Assembly (NCBI GenBank): GCA_036564245.1
Contig: DATCKU010000042.1
Coordinates: 75,226-139,225 of the forward strand
Origin: Thermasporomyces sp036564245
Lineage (GTDB): Bacteria > Actinomycetota > Actinomycetes > Propionibacteriales > Actinopolymorphaceae
Direction of reading: 5' to 3'
DNA: 64,000 nucleotides
Each line of letters begins with the position of its first letter. The stretch's first letter is position 1. Shown piece by piece: positions 8,465 to 17,600 of this stretch. Both the position numbers and the translations under genes were made by a program. The notes under the pieces were generated by a model. The model ran no database searches. It was not told where the DNA came from and was given only the letters and a program-made list of their open reading frames with translations.

Positions 8465-9213
8465 TAGCGGCGCCGGGTCCGCTCCGGGGTCTCCTCGCCG
8501 TCCTCCAGACGGAAGTAGTCAGGATAGCGCTGCTCCAACGGCTGCAACACGTCGAGCGCAATACGCAGATGCTGGCGCAGCACCTGATCGGCCTGACGCT
8601 TCTGCTTGGCGACCACATGGTCGACGATCTGCCGATGCTGGTTGAGCAGCTCACCCAAGATGGCTGGATCGGGCAGGGTCAGCATGCGTACCCGGTCCAG
8701 ATGAGCTTTTGCCGACGAGACGACCGACCAGACGCGTGGATGTCCGGCGACCTCCAGCAGCGTGCGGTGCAGCGCCTCGTCGGTGGCGAACCACGTGTGC
8801 AGGTCGCCGCGCTTCCCGGCCTTCTCCTGCTCGTCAAGGAGATCGCGCAGATACTGCTCGTCCTCTTCGGTGATGTTGCGTATCGCATGCGGAAGCGAGG
8901 CGCGCTCCAGAGTCTCCCGGATGAACTGGATCTCGATGACTTCGTTCACGTTGATCCGGGAGACGAACGTGCCGAGCTGCGGCACCACCTCGATCAGACC
9001 TTCGTCCGCGAGTCTGATCAACGCTTCGCGGACCGGCGTGCGACTCACCCCGTGTTGCGCGGCCAGCTCGTTTTCCGAAACAGCCTGTCCGGGCGGAAGT
9101 TCGAGCGAGACGATGTCGCGCCGCAACAACGAATAGACGTGCGAGCGGGTGCTTGCACGCCGGAGAAGATCCAGCTGCGATCGGCGCGACGGCCGCAACG
9201 CACGTACTGCCAT
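8464..9213 (-). CDS. GntR family transcriptional regulator, FCD subfamily
   Basis: This DNA-binding regulator has 249 residues. An N-terminal winged helix (about residues 12-75) contains ELAAQHGVSRTPVREALIRL, the standard GntR recognition region. A helical FCD ligand domain follows, with HTWFATDEALHRTLLE and HRQIVDHV carrying the Asp and His metal ligands. FCD regulators usually sense sugar acids or other carboxylates. I chose ATG 9213; ATG 9222 would add three residues and neither has a Shine-Dalgarno, so the mRNA may be leaderless. The start overlaps CATGACTAGCAT, related to the motif at the uxuA/ABC and dehydratase promoters, which suggests autoregulation and control of the whole locus. 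Confidence 0.92.
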   Translation of the reverse strand: MAVRALRPSRRSQLDLLRRASTRSHVYSLLRRDIVSLELPPGQAVSENELAAQHGVSRTPVREALIRLADEGLIEVVPQLGTFVSRINVNEVIEIQFIRETLERASLPHAIRNITEEDEQYLRDLLDEQEKAGKRGDLHTWFATDEALHRTLLEVAGHPRVWSVVSSAKAHLDRVRMLTLPDPAILGELLNQHRQIVDHVVAKQKRQADQVLRQHLRIALDVLQPLEQRYPDYFRLEDGEETPERTRRR

Positions 9214-9222
9214 GACTAGCAT
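9211..9222. promoter_or_regulatory. Candidate autoregulatory operator at the gntR start
   Basis: CATGACTAGCAT shares ACTAGCAT with the minus strand of the 859-874 site (GGCATACTAGCATCC). It covers the presumed gntR start codon and lies 25 bases before the divergent GH172 start. It is one mismatch or insertion away from the other two sites, so the match is weaker than between those two. Confidence 0.4.
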
Positions 9223-9247
9223 TCTAGGGCACCAAACGGAGACGACC

Positions 9248-10435
9248 ATGCACGACCTGACACGCAACGCGAGGGCGACCTCGCGCCGCTCGAGCTCGTG
9301 GGACACGACGGGCGGAAACCATGATTTCGTCGCCGTCCACGCCGGCGAGACGATCACGCTGCTGCATCAGGCCGGGCCGGGTTGTGTCCGACATCTCTAC
9401 GTGGCCATGATCATGCCTGAGCTTTCCGACTACCGCGACGCGATCCTTCGGTGCTACTGGGAGGGGTCGAGCGTCCCGTCGGTCGAGGTCCCGCTCGGCG
9501 ACTTCTTCGGGCTCTCACACGGGCGGGTGCGTGAATATTCCAGCGCGATGATGGCGGTCAACCCGGGATACGGCGGCTCGCACGGGCTGAACTGCTACTT
9601 CCCGATGCCGTTCGCCGAACACGCTCTGATCACACTGGAGAACCGCGGCGACCGTACCTTGGGCGGCGATCTCGGCGCCCTGTGGTTCCACATCGACTAC
9701 GAGATCTACACCGATCCGCTCCCGCCCGACACCCTGCACTTCCACGCGCAGTTTCGCCAGGAGCTCGTCACCGAGGCCATCGGCGACCACCCGAACCAGA
9801 CCCTGCACGATGCCGTCAATCTGGATGGTCGCCACAACTACGTTGCGCTCGAGGCCGAGGGCAGCGGGCACATGGTCGGCCTGCACCTGCAGGTCGCCAA
9901 CCGCGCCGGCGGATGGTACGGCGAGGGCGACGACATGGTCTTCATCGACGGCGACACCTGGCCGCCCGCCATTCACGGCACGGGTACCGAGGAGATCTTC
10001 GGCGGCGGCGCGTGTCCGAACGTGGAGTACTCCTCGCTCTACACCGGCTTCCACATGATCGAGTCAGCCGACTACTCCGGGCTGGTCGGCATGTATCGCT
10101 GGTACGTCCACGACCCGATTCGCTTCCAACGCAGCATTCGGTGGACGGTCGAGCACGGCCACGCGAACAACTTCGCCAACGGCTATGCCTCCGTCGCGTA
10201 CTGGTACCAGACCCCGCTGGCCACGAGCCAGCCCGAGCTGCCGTCTCGCGACGAGCTTCTCCCGCCGCTCGACGAGCGTTACCCGGTGCTGCGTGAGCGG
10301 CTGCAAGCTCTCAGCCGACAGGCTTCCGAGCAGGCCGACCAGGAACTCAAGCACCAGGTCAACGAGTGCACCCGGTTGCTGTTCCGCGGCGACTGGGCAG
10401 TTCTCGAAGAACGGCTGGCCAGCATCGCGAGCTGA
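9248..10435 (+). CDS. DUF2961 / GH172 family glycoside hydrolase-like protein
   Basis: This 395-residue protein belongs to the DUF2961 family, now glycoside hydrolase family 172, whose characterised members act on fructofuranosyl or arabinofuranosyl linkages. The family hallmark GTGTEEIFGGG (usually GTGxEDYFGG) lies near residue 245, preceded by IHFDG-type beta strands and CYWEGSSVPSVEVPLGDFFG. There is no signal peptide, so it should act in the cytoplasm on imported oligosaccharide. ATG 9248 has GGAG six bases upstream. It is divergent from gntR with only 34 bases between starts, and a putative operator sits there. The family usually forms trimers or hexamers; that is family knowledge, not visible here. 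Confidence 0.88.
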   Translation: MHDLTRNARATSRRSSSWDTTGGNHDFVAVHAGETITLLHQAGPGCVRHLYVAMIMPELSDYRDAILRCYWEGSSVPSVEVPLGDFFGLSHGRVREYSSAMMAVNPGYGGSHGLNCYFPMPFAEHALITLENRGDRTLGGDLGALWFHIDYEIYTDPLPPDTLHFHAQFRQELVTEAIGDHPNQTLHDAVNLDGRHNYVALEAEGSGHMVGLHLQVANRAGGWYGEGDDMVFIDGDTWPPAIHGTGTEEIFGGGACPNVEYSSLYTGFHMIESADYSGLVGMYRWYVHDPIRFQRSIRWTVEHGHANNFANGYASVAYWYQTPLATSQPELPSRDELLPPLDERYPVLRERLQALSRQASEQADQELKHQVNECTRLLFRGDWAVLEERLASIAS

Positions 10436-10449
10436 GCCACCAACTGTCC

Positions 10450-10499
10450 GATGTCAAGTGTGCTTGACATGACCCGAGGTGTCAAGCACACTTGACATC
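10450..10499. promoter_or_regulatory. Paired palindromic operator, 20+20 base inverted repeat
   Basis: The left arm (10450-10469) reads GATGTCAAGTGTGCTTGACA. The right arm (10480-10499) is its exact reverse complement, and the spacer is 10 bases. Each arm contains an 18-base near-palindrome, TGTCAAG-N4-CTTGACA, so the site looks like two dimer-binding sites 28 bases centre to centre. It contains TTGACA (10464-10469), a -35-like hexamer. The serine hydrolase ATG follows one base later at 10501. I infer a repressor or activator site; no regulator gene is adjacent. Confidence 0.75.
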
Positions 10500-10500
10500 C

Positions 10501-11640
10501 ATGAAACGGATCTCACTGGTTCTCCTGACGGCACTAGGCCTCCTCGGCCTGCTCGCACCTGCGTCGATTGCGTCTCCTCACGCTGCTGCCCACGAACCGG
10601 CCAGCAGTCACGGCGCCGCCAAGCGCGGCGACCATCGGCTTGCGAAACATCTCGACGACCTGCTGGCCGAAGGCGCGCCGGCCGCCGTCGCATTCCTCCG
10701 TACGCCAGAGGAACGGATCGGTCTCGCACGCGGCGATGCCAACGTTCGTACGGGTCGTAACGCCAAGCCCGACGACCGGTACCGGATCGGCTCCATCACC
10801 AAAACGATGACCGCCACCGTGGTCTTGCAACTCGTCGAGGAGGGCAAGCTGCGGCTCGACGAGCCGGTCGTCACATACCTTCCGGACCTCGCCGATCTCG
10901 GGCTCGATTCCCGCATCACCGTTCGCCACCTGCTGCAGCACACGAGCGGCCTTTCCACCGACACGATGCTCTGGCGCGAACCGGATGCCTACGTCAAGAA
11001 CCGCTTTCGTACGTTCACACCGAAGCAGTTGGTGCGAATCGCCCTCACCTACCCGGATCCTCGTCCGGAGCCAGGAACGTCCTGGGAATACTCCAACACC
11101 AACTACATCATCGCGGGAATGCTGATCGAACGTGTCACGGGAAACTCGGTACGCACGGAGTTCGAGCGGCGCATCTTCCGGCCGTTGCGGATGAACGACA
11201 CGACACTGCCGCGGTCGAACCCGTTCGTTCTCGGCCGACACCTGCACGGCTACCTTCCCGGTGAACCGCCGACCGACACCACGGTCTACAACCCGAGCTG
11301 GGCTTGGACCGCCGGAGCGGTGATTTCCACGACCCGAGACGTCACCACGTTCTTCCGCGGTTTGTTCGACGGGCGTCTCCTCCCGCCCGGCCGCCTTGCC
11401 GAGATGACGCAGGTCAACGAGGCGGGCTACGGCTTGGGCATCTTCCGGGTCGACCTCCCATGCGGCCAAGCTGCCTATGGGCACGACGGAATCATCTTCG
11501 GCTACCAGACCATCTCGCTCACGACGGCGGACGGGTCACGGCAAGTCACGATCGGCATCAACACGTGGCTGCAAAACGCCGACGGCACCCTCAAACCCCA
11601 TGTCGTCATCGCCGCCATGCAAGCCCTGTGCGGCACATAG
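10501..11640 (+). CDS. Secreted beta-lactamase-fold serine hydrolase (DD-peptidase/class C type)
   Basis: This 379-residue exported protein has a signal peptide (KRISLVLLTALGLLGLLAPA) and the three motifs of the serine beta-lactamase/penicillin-binding fold: SITK (Ser98, Lys101), YSN (Tyr197 in SWEYSNTNY) and a His-x-Gly-like element in AYGHDGIIFGY near residue 331. This is the motif set of D-alanyl-D-alanine carboxypeptidase and esterase EstB relatives, so it may act on peptidoglycan or on an ester or amide outside the cell. ATG 10501 directly follows a double palindrome and has no Shine-Dalgarno. TTG 10492 is possible but lies inside the palindrome. It appears monocistronic. Confidence 0.9.
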   Translation: MKRISLVLLTALGLLGLLAPASIASPHAAAHEPASSHGAAKRGDHRLAKHLDDLLAEGAPAAVAFLRTPEERIGLARGDANVRTGRNAKPDDRYRIGSITKTMTATVVLQLVEEGKLRLDEPVVTYLPDLADLGLDSRITVRHLLQHTSGLSTDTMLWREPDAYVKNRFRTFTPKQLVRIALTYPDPRPEPGTSWEYSNTNYIIAGMLIERVTGNSVRTEFERRIFRPLRMNDTTLPRSNPFVLGRHLHGYLPGEPPTDTTVYNPSWAWTAGAVISTTRDVTTFFRGLFDGRLLPPGRLAEMTQVNEAGYGLGIFRVDLPCGQAAYGHDGIIFGYQTISLTTADGSRQVTIGINTWLQNADGTLKPHVVIAAMQALCGT

Positions 11641-12097
11641 CCTCCCTCGCCATGTAGCCTCCCTCTCACAAATGACCAGGCGTGGCGGGTACGCAGTCAC
11701 CAAAGAACGCGGCGGCACACACTGTGGCGACTGCACAGCCACCACGCCTGGTCATTTCCCATGCGGCGCATAGCCGCGAGCACCGCATGGCCGCAAGCAG
11801 CACTCGGCAATACACGCGTCGTACGCCTACAGGGCTTCCGCGATGCGGAGCAGCTCGCGCGGTAACTCACGCACCGTGTCCGTCGCGCATCTTCCCCATC
11901 GGCCACGAGGCCAGATGCGGCCAACCCATTGAGGCAAGGTTCGCTAAGGACAAAGCCGACTTTCTACGCTAATTACGCACGAAACGGACGGTCTCGGATC
12001 GTTCACGCCCACGAGGTAGTTCGTCCGAGGCGCTGCTGTCCGTACCCCAGTGATGCCGCCATCGCCCAACGGGGGCTGGCGGGGGAAGGCAGTGGAA
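11641..12097. other. Intergenic region with an 88-base inverted-repeat element
   Basis: There is no gene here. The notable content is the element at 11670-11757 (listed separately). The remainder, 11760-12097, shows no convincing frame. The segment before the protease start (about 12060-12090) is G-rich and probably carries the ribosome-binding region. Confidence 0.5.
11670..11757. repeat. MITE-like element with 16-base perfect terminal inverted repeats
   Basis: AAATGACCAGGCGTGG (11670-11685) is exactly reverse-complemented at 11742-11757. Inside the termini the pairing continues imperfectly (GCAGTC at 11693-11698 against GACTGC at 11729-11734). The termini belong to the same short sequence family found beside six other genes in this window. 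No transposase is encoded, and there is no obvious target-site duplication. Confidence 0.6.
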
Positions 12098-12979
12098 ATG
12101 AATCGTGAGTCGAACCTCAGACGCATTACCACAGCATTACTCGGTGGCCTGGCGTTGTTGGCCGCTCCCGCGTTCGCTACAGCACCGGCGCATGCCCAGT
12201 CGCACTCGGCACAACCCGATATCCAACAGCTGAACGAGCTCAAGGCCGACATCGACCAGTACGCGAGTACGCCAGGAACCGTCGGCCTTTCGTGGGGCGT
12301 CGATCCGAAGACACGGACCGTGGTGATCAGCGTTCCGAAGGACGACAACGACGCTGCGACCCGCGCGTTCTTGAACCGCGTACGGTCCATGGACGACAAC
12401 GTCCGGATCCAACGCGTACCCGCAGCGCCCCGACTGATGGTCGGCCCCGGCGACGCCATCTACACCGGCGGAGGTCGCTGCTCTGCGTCGGTCATCGGCA
12501 CGAACGGGTCGCGAAACTTCGTCGTGACCGCCGGACACTGCACCGACATCGGGTCGACCTGGACCACGGGAAGTGGCGAGACCATCGGCAACACCGTGCT
12601 GTCCAGCTTCCCCGGTGACGACTACGGTCTGATCGAGGTCACGAATCCTTCGCTCCCGCTGACGAACAGCGGGCTCACCCAGGTCGGCGAACCCGCCGAA
12701 GGCTCGACCATCCAGAAGGCCGGTTCCACCACAGGGGTGACGTCCGGGACGCTCGTCGGGTACGGGCGAACGGTCAACTACACCGAGGGAACCGTGTACG
12801 ACATGATCGAGACGACAGCCTGTGTGCAGCCCGGCGACAGCGGTGGATCGTTGTACCAGGGGAGCACAGCCATCGGCATCACGTCGGGAGGCACCGCCGG
12901 CAGTTGTGGCCCGGGCTTCCAGTCGTTCTTCCAGCCGGTGAGGGAAGCGCTGAACGCTGGAGGCTTGAGCCTGCTCTGA
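12098..12979 (+). CDS. Secreted trypsin-like serine protease (S1, streptogrisin-like)
   Basis: This 293-residue preproprotease has a signal peptide ending near AHAQS (residue 35), a short pro-region of about 80 residues, and a chymotrypsin-fold domain beginning near AIYTGGGRCS. The triad is His147 in TAGHC, Asp175 in DDYGLIEV and Ser248 in PGDSGGS. Cysteine pairs (128/148 and 242/270) fit the bacterial S1 disulfides. I chose ATG 12098 because it starts the signal peptide directly; ATG 12050 would add 16 unlikely residues. It probably digests extracellular protein. It stands alone, with no chaperone or inhibitor gene nearby. Confidence 0.92.
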   Translation: MNRESNLRRITTALLGGLALLAAPAFATAPAHAQSHSAQPDIQQLNELKADIDQYASTPGTVGLSWGVDPKTRTVVISVPKDDNDAATRAFLNRVRSMDDNVRIQRVPAAPRLMVGPGDAIYTGGGRCSASVIGTNGSRNFVVTAGHCTDIGSTWTTGSGETIGNTVLSSFPGDDYGLIEVTNPSLPLTNSGLTQVGEPAEGSTIQKAGSTTGVTSGTLVGYGRTVNYTEGTVYDMIETTACVQPGDSGGSLYQGSTAIGITSGGTAGSCGPGFQSFFQPVREALNAGGLSLL

Positions 12980-13223
12980 ACGCTGCCCTGGCATGAGGTC
13001 CCTGCTGAGTCACGACACGTAGCGGAACGCGCGACTACGGTTGGGCGCGCCCACGCTCGTCGGTACCGCGGCACCGCCGCCCTGGCGGACGGTTGGCGGG
13101 TCCAACCACGCGTACCCTCGCCGTCCGGCAGCCACCGGCCCCGGCGTGCCGTGACCAGGTCGCCGGGTGAGCAGTAGCCTCACCGGGAGCGGGCCCCTAC
13201 CGCGGTGGGTGCCACATCGCCTC

Positions 13224-13242
13224 GCCTGGTCATTGTGAGAGG
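13224..13242 (+). repeat. Copy of the TGGTCATT element upstream of the enolase paralogue
   Basis: GCCTGGTCATTGTGAGAGG matches the copy at 42483-42501 except for the T-TC/G-TG region before AGAGG. It lies directly before the enolase-paralogue start (13254) and its GAGAGG supplies that gene's ribosome-binding site. The preceding 240 bases hold only weak hairpins, such as GGTGAG/CTCACC near 13166-13184. Confidence 0.55.
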
Positions 13243-13253
13243 AAGCGGGCTGC

Positions 13254-14546
13254 ATGGCCGACGACACGATTGCGGACGTCCACGCGTGGCAGGCGCTGGA
13301 TTCACGCGGTAGACCAACGGTCGGTGTGACGGTCACCACCTCGGCCGGGCATGTGGGCCGTGTGGTCGTACCCTCCGGCGCGTCGACCGGCTCGCACGAG
13401 GCCGTGGAGCTTCGCGATCGCGAATCCGCATACGCCGGATGGGGCGTGCGCGGAGCCGTCCGCAACGTCAACGACGTGATCGGCCCGGCGCTCACCGGTA
13501 AGCGAGTCCGCGACCAGGTGGCGATCGACACGGTGCTGGAAGAGCTGGACGGGACACCGAACCTCGCCCGACTCGGCGCCAACGCCGTCCTGGCGGTCTC
13601 GATCGCGACGTACGTCTGCGCTGCAGAAAGCGCTCGCATGCCCCTTTATGCGTACGTCGACGAGGAAGCGGGCGACCTGCTCCTTCCCAGACCGATGTTC
13701 AACATCGTCTCAGGGGGCGCACACGCCGGCCGCCTCATCGACATCCAGGATGTCCTGGCGGTTCCCTTGGCCGCCGAAACCTTCGACGAGGCGCTCGAGG
13801 TCGGGTGCCGGGTGCGCGCGGGCACCGCGGCGGCATTCGACGCACGGAAGCTGGAGAGCAACCTGGTGGCCGACGAAGGTGGGCTCGCCGGGCGCCTGGC
13901 CGGCAACCGGGACGCCCTCGATCTTGTCGTCGAAGGCATCGAGCGATCCGGGCTCACGCCAGGAGTCGACGTCGGCATCGCCCTCGACATCGCGGCGACC
14001 CAGTTCCACGACGGCACGACGTACACGCTGCGTGCCGAGGGCCGGGCGCTCTCCACTGCCGAGCTGGTTGCCGAATTGCGCGACTGGTGTGAGGGTTATC
14101 CGATTGTCTCGATTGAGGATCCGCTTGCCGAGGACGACTGGGAGGGCTGGGTCCAGGCCAGCCGAACCCTCGGCGAGGGACGCCAGCTGCTCGGTGACGA
14201 TCTTTTCGCCACGAACCTGCAACGCCTGCAACGAGGTGTCGAGCTCGCCGCCGGCAACGCAGTGCTCGTCAAACCCAACCAGGCCGGCACCATCACCCGG
14301 ACCCGTGCGGTGATCCGGTACGCCCGCGCTCACGGGTACGCCACCGTCCTGAGTGCCCGCTCCGGCGACACGGAGGACTGCTGGCTTGCCGATCTCGCTG
14401 TCGGGTGGCGGACCGGGCAGATCAAGGTGGGCTCCACCATGCGTTCGGAACGTACGGCAAAGTGGAATCGCCTGCTGGAGATCGAGTCTCGCGCAGGTGG
14501 CCGATCACGACTCGCGGCGCCACCCGTGGTGAGGAGAGTCACGTGA
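13254..14546 (+). CDS. Enolase paralogue with altered active-site residues
   Basis: This 430-residue protein has full-length similarity to phosphopyruvate hydratase, which interconverts 2-phosphoglycerate and PEP in glycolysis. Retained features are SGASTG, GGAHAG (His157), the Glu208 acid in VADEGG, metal ligands Asp245, Glu288 and Asp315, the Lys340 base in LVKPNQAGT and Lys391 in IKVGSTMRSER. Two usual residues differ: the Glu after Gln in the DIQEF motif is Asp166 (DIQDV), and the His of SHRSGETED is Ala368 (SARSGDTED). It may therefore be a specialised or different dehydratase, and I would expect a canonical eno elsewhere in the genome. GAGAGGAAG precedes ATG 13254. The gene is isolated from glycolytic genes. 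Confidence 0.85.
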   Translation: MADDTIADVHAWQALDSRGRPTVGVTVTTSAGHVGRVVVPSGASTGSHEAVELRDRESAYAGWGVRGAVRNVNDVIGPALTGKRVRDQVAIDTVLEELDGTPNLARLGANAVLAVSIATYVCAAESARMPLYAYVDEEAGDLLLPRPMFNIVSGGAHAGRLIDIQDVLAVPLAAETFDEALEVGCRVRAGTAAAFDARKLESNLVADEGGLAGRLAGNRDALDLVVEGIERSGLTPGVDVGIALDIAATQFHDGTTYTLRAEGRALSTAELVAELRDWCEGYPIVSIEDPLAEDDWEGWVQASRTLGEGRQLLGDDLFATNLQRLQRGVELAAGNAVLVKPNQAGTITRTRAVIRYARAHGYATVLSARSGDTEDCWLADLAVGWRTGQIKVGSTMRSERTAKWNRLLEIESRAGGRSRLAAPPVVRRVT

Positions 14547-14638
14547 ACTGCCATCCGGATCGAGCGACCGGGGCATGCATGATGGTTCTGCCGACAAGCC
14601 GTCGACCCGGACCCAAGTGACTTATCCTGGACGAGGAT

Positions 14639-17600
14639 ATGCCAGGTAGCCAGCACGAGAGCGACCCGTCCGAGCTCGCTGAGCTCACCGCCAGCTCCCG
14701 CGAGGTGATCGCGACGGTGCGGCGCTGGCTCGCCGTGTCCGCCGACATCCCAGTCGACAGCTCGGCACGACGTCTGGCAGAAATCCTCAAGGATCCGCGT
14801 GGTTTGCCGTTCGCGGTGAGCTTCGTCGACGGCGTGATCCGACCCGAAGACTCGCGAGTCGCGGCGCGAAACCTCTCCCTGCTCGCCGACGACCTTCCGA
14901 CGCGCCTTCCGGCAACGCTGCGTTCAGCGATCCGACTCGGTGCCGCCTGCGGAAAACTCACACCTGGGCTTGTGATTCCGGTCGTACGTCGTGTGCTTCG
15001 TCACATGGTCGGGCACCTTGTCGTCGACGCGCGTCCGGAGAAACTCGGCAAGGCCATCCGGCGCATCCGCCGTCACGGCGTACGACTCAACCTCAACCTG
15101 CTTGGCGAGGCCGTGCTCGGCTCCAAGGAGGCGGCCCGACGACTCGAGGGCACGCAGCGGCTGTTGGCCCGAGACGACGTGGACTACGTCTCGATCAAGG
15201 TGTCGGCGAGCGTGGCACCGCATTCGCCGTGGGCGTTCGATGAAGCCGTCGACGACATCACCCAAGCGCTCACCCCGCTGTATCGACGTGCTGCCGAGGC
15301 CTCGCCGCTGAAGTTCATCAACCTGGACATGGAGGAGTACCGCGACCTCAACCTCACCCTCGCGGTGTTCACCCGGCTGCTCGACCAGCCCGAGCTTGCC
15401 AACCTCGAGGCCGGCATCGCCCTGCAGGCATACCTACCCGACGCGATGGCCACGATGAAACGCCTGCAGGAGTGGGCGAAAGCCCGCCGCGACCGCGGCG
15501 GAGCACCGATCAAGGTGCGTGTGGTCAAAGGCGCCAACCTGCCCATGGAGCGAGTCGACAGCTGGCTGCACAACTGGCCGCTCGCCACGTGGAGCTCCAA
15601 ACTCGAAACCGACGTCAACTACAAGCGGGTGCTCGACTACGCCCTGACCCGCGAGCGCATCGACAACGTTCACATCGGGGTCGCCGGACACAACCTGTTC
15701 GACATCGCCCTTGCCTGGCATCTGGCGCGGGCGCGTGGGGTGAACCACGGCGTGGACTTCGAGATGCTGCTCGGAATGGCACCGGGTCAGGCCGAAGCGG
15801 TACGTCGCGATGTCGGCAACCTGCTGCTGTACGTACCTGTCGTACATCCCGACGAGTTCGACGTGGCGCTCGCCTACCTGGTGCGTCGACTCGACGAGGC
15901 GGCGAGCGGCGAGAACTTCATGTCCGCAGTCCTCGACCTGCACGACGACGCGGCATTGTTCGATCGCGAGAAGGATCGGTTCCTCGCTTCCCTGCAGGGC
16001 CTCGACCGCAAGACACCCGAGCCGAACCGACGGCAGGATCGGCGTGCTTCCTTGGGCAGTTCCCACGAGCTGGCACCGGGAGAGTTCCACAACACGGCCG
16101 ACACCGACCCTGCCATCGGCGCGAACGTCGTCTGGGCACGGGAGATCCTGCAGCGTGCCCGCGACAGCGATCTGGGATCAGACCTCGTGCACGCCACGAC
16201 CGTGAAGACCTCACGCGATCTCGACGTGCTGATCACTCGTGTCGTGCAGAACGGCGAGTCCTGGCGTGCGCTGTCTGGACGGGAGCGCGCCGGCTACCTT
16301 CGCAAGGCGGCGGCCGCACTCGAACGGCGACGGGCCGAGCTCATCGAGGTCATGGTCGCCGAGGCGGGCAAGACCTTCGACCAGGCCGATCCTGAAGTAT
16401 CCGAGGCGATCGACTTCGCGAACTACTACGCCACGCTGGCCGAAGAACTCGACACGGTCGATGGCGCGACGGCCAGGCCGGTGCGGCTCACGGTCGTCAC
16501 ACCACCGTGGAACTTCCCCGTTGCGATCCCGACTGGCATGACCCTCGGCGCTCTGGCCGCCGGCTCACCGGTCGTCGTCAAGCCGGCTCCCCAGACCCCA
16601 CGGTGCGGTGCCGTCGTAGCCGAGACCTTGTGGCAGGCCGGAATCCCATCCGACGCGCTCGGTCTCGTGCAGCTCAGCGAGTCCGAGCTGGGCAGTCAGC
16701 TGGTCGCAGACCCACGCGTCGACCGGCTGCTGCTCACCGGTGCGTACGACACGGCTGAGCGGTTCCGCTCGTTCCGCCGCGATCTGCCCCTGTTGGCAGA
16801 GACCAGCGGAAAGAACGCCATCGTGGTCACGCCCAGCGCAGACATCGACCTGGCGGTCAAGGACGTCGTGGCCTCCGCGTTCGGCCACGCCGGCCAGAAG
16901 TGCTCAGCGGCGTCGCTCGTGATCCTGGTCGGTTCGGTCGCGTCGTCGAGACGGTTTCGCGAGCAGCTCGTCGACGCGGTGACGTCACTGCGGGTCGGCC
17001 CTTCGTACGACCCGACGACCCAGATGGGGCCGCTGATCGGACCGGCCGAAGGCAAGCTGCTGCGCGCACTCACCGAGCTCGGTCCAGGCGAGTCGTGGGT
17101 GGTCGCACCTCGCAAGCTGGATGCTGCGGGCCAGCTGTGGTCTCCAGGAGTCAAGGAAGGCGTCCAACCGGGCTCGGAGTACCACATGATCGAGTACTTC
17201 GGGCCGGTGCTCGGCATCATGACCGCCGAAACCCTGGAACAGGCCATCGAGCTGCAGAACCAGGTTCCCTACGGCCTCACCGCTGGACTGCACAGCCTCG
17301 ACCCCGACGAGGTGCAGCTGTGGCTCGGTCGTGTGCAAGCCGGAAATCTCTACGTCAACCGAGGCATCACAGGCGCCATCGTGCGCCGCCAGCCTTTCGG
17401 CGGTTGGAAGCGCTCCGCAGTGGGGCCTGGAGCCAAGGCGGGCGGACCCAACTACCTGATCGGCTTGTGTGACTGGGAGTCCGCTCCGGCCACCGCGACC
17501 GCGACCGTTCCGGCCGGCCCAGCCAGGCTGCTCGATGCGGCACGAACCGCCGACCTCGAACCAGGAGCTCTGGAGTTCGTGGAGCGGGCGCTGCGAAGCG

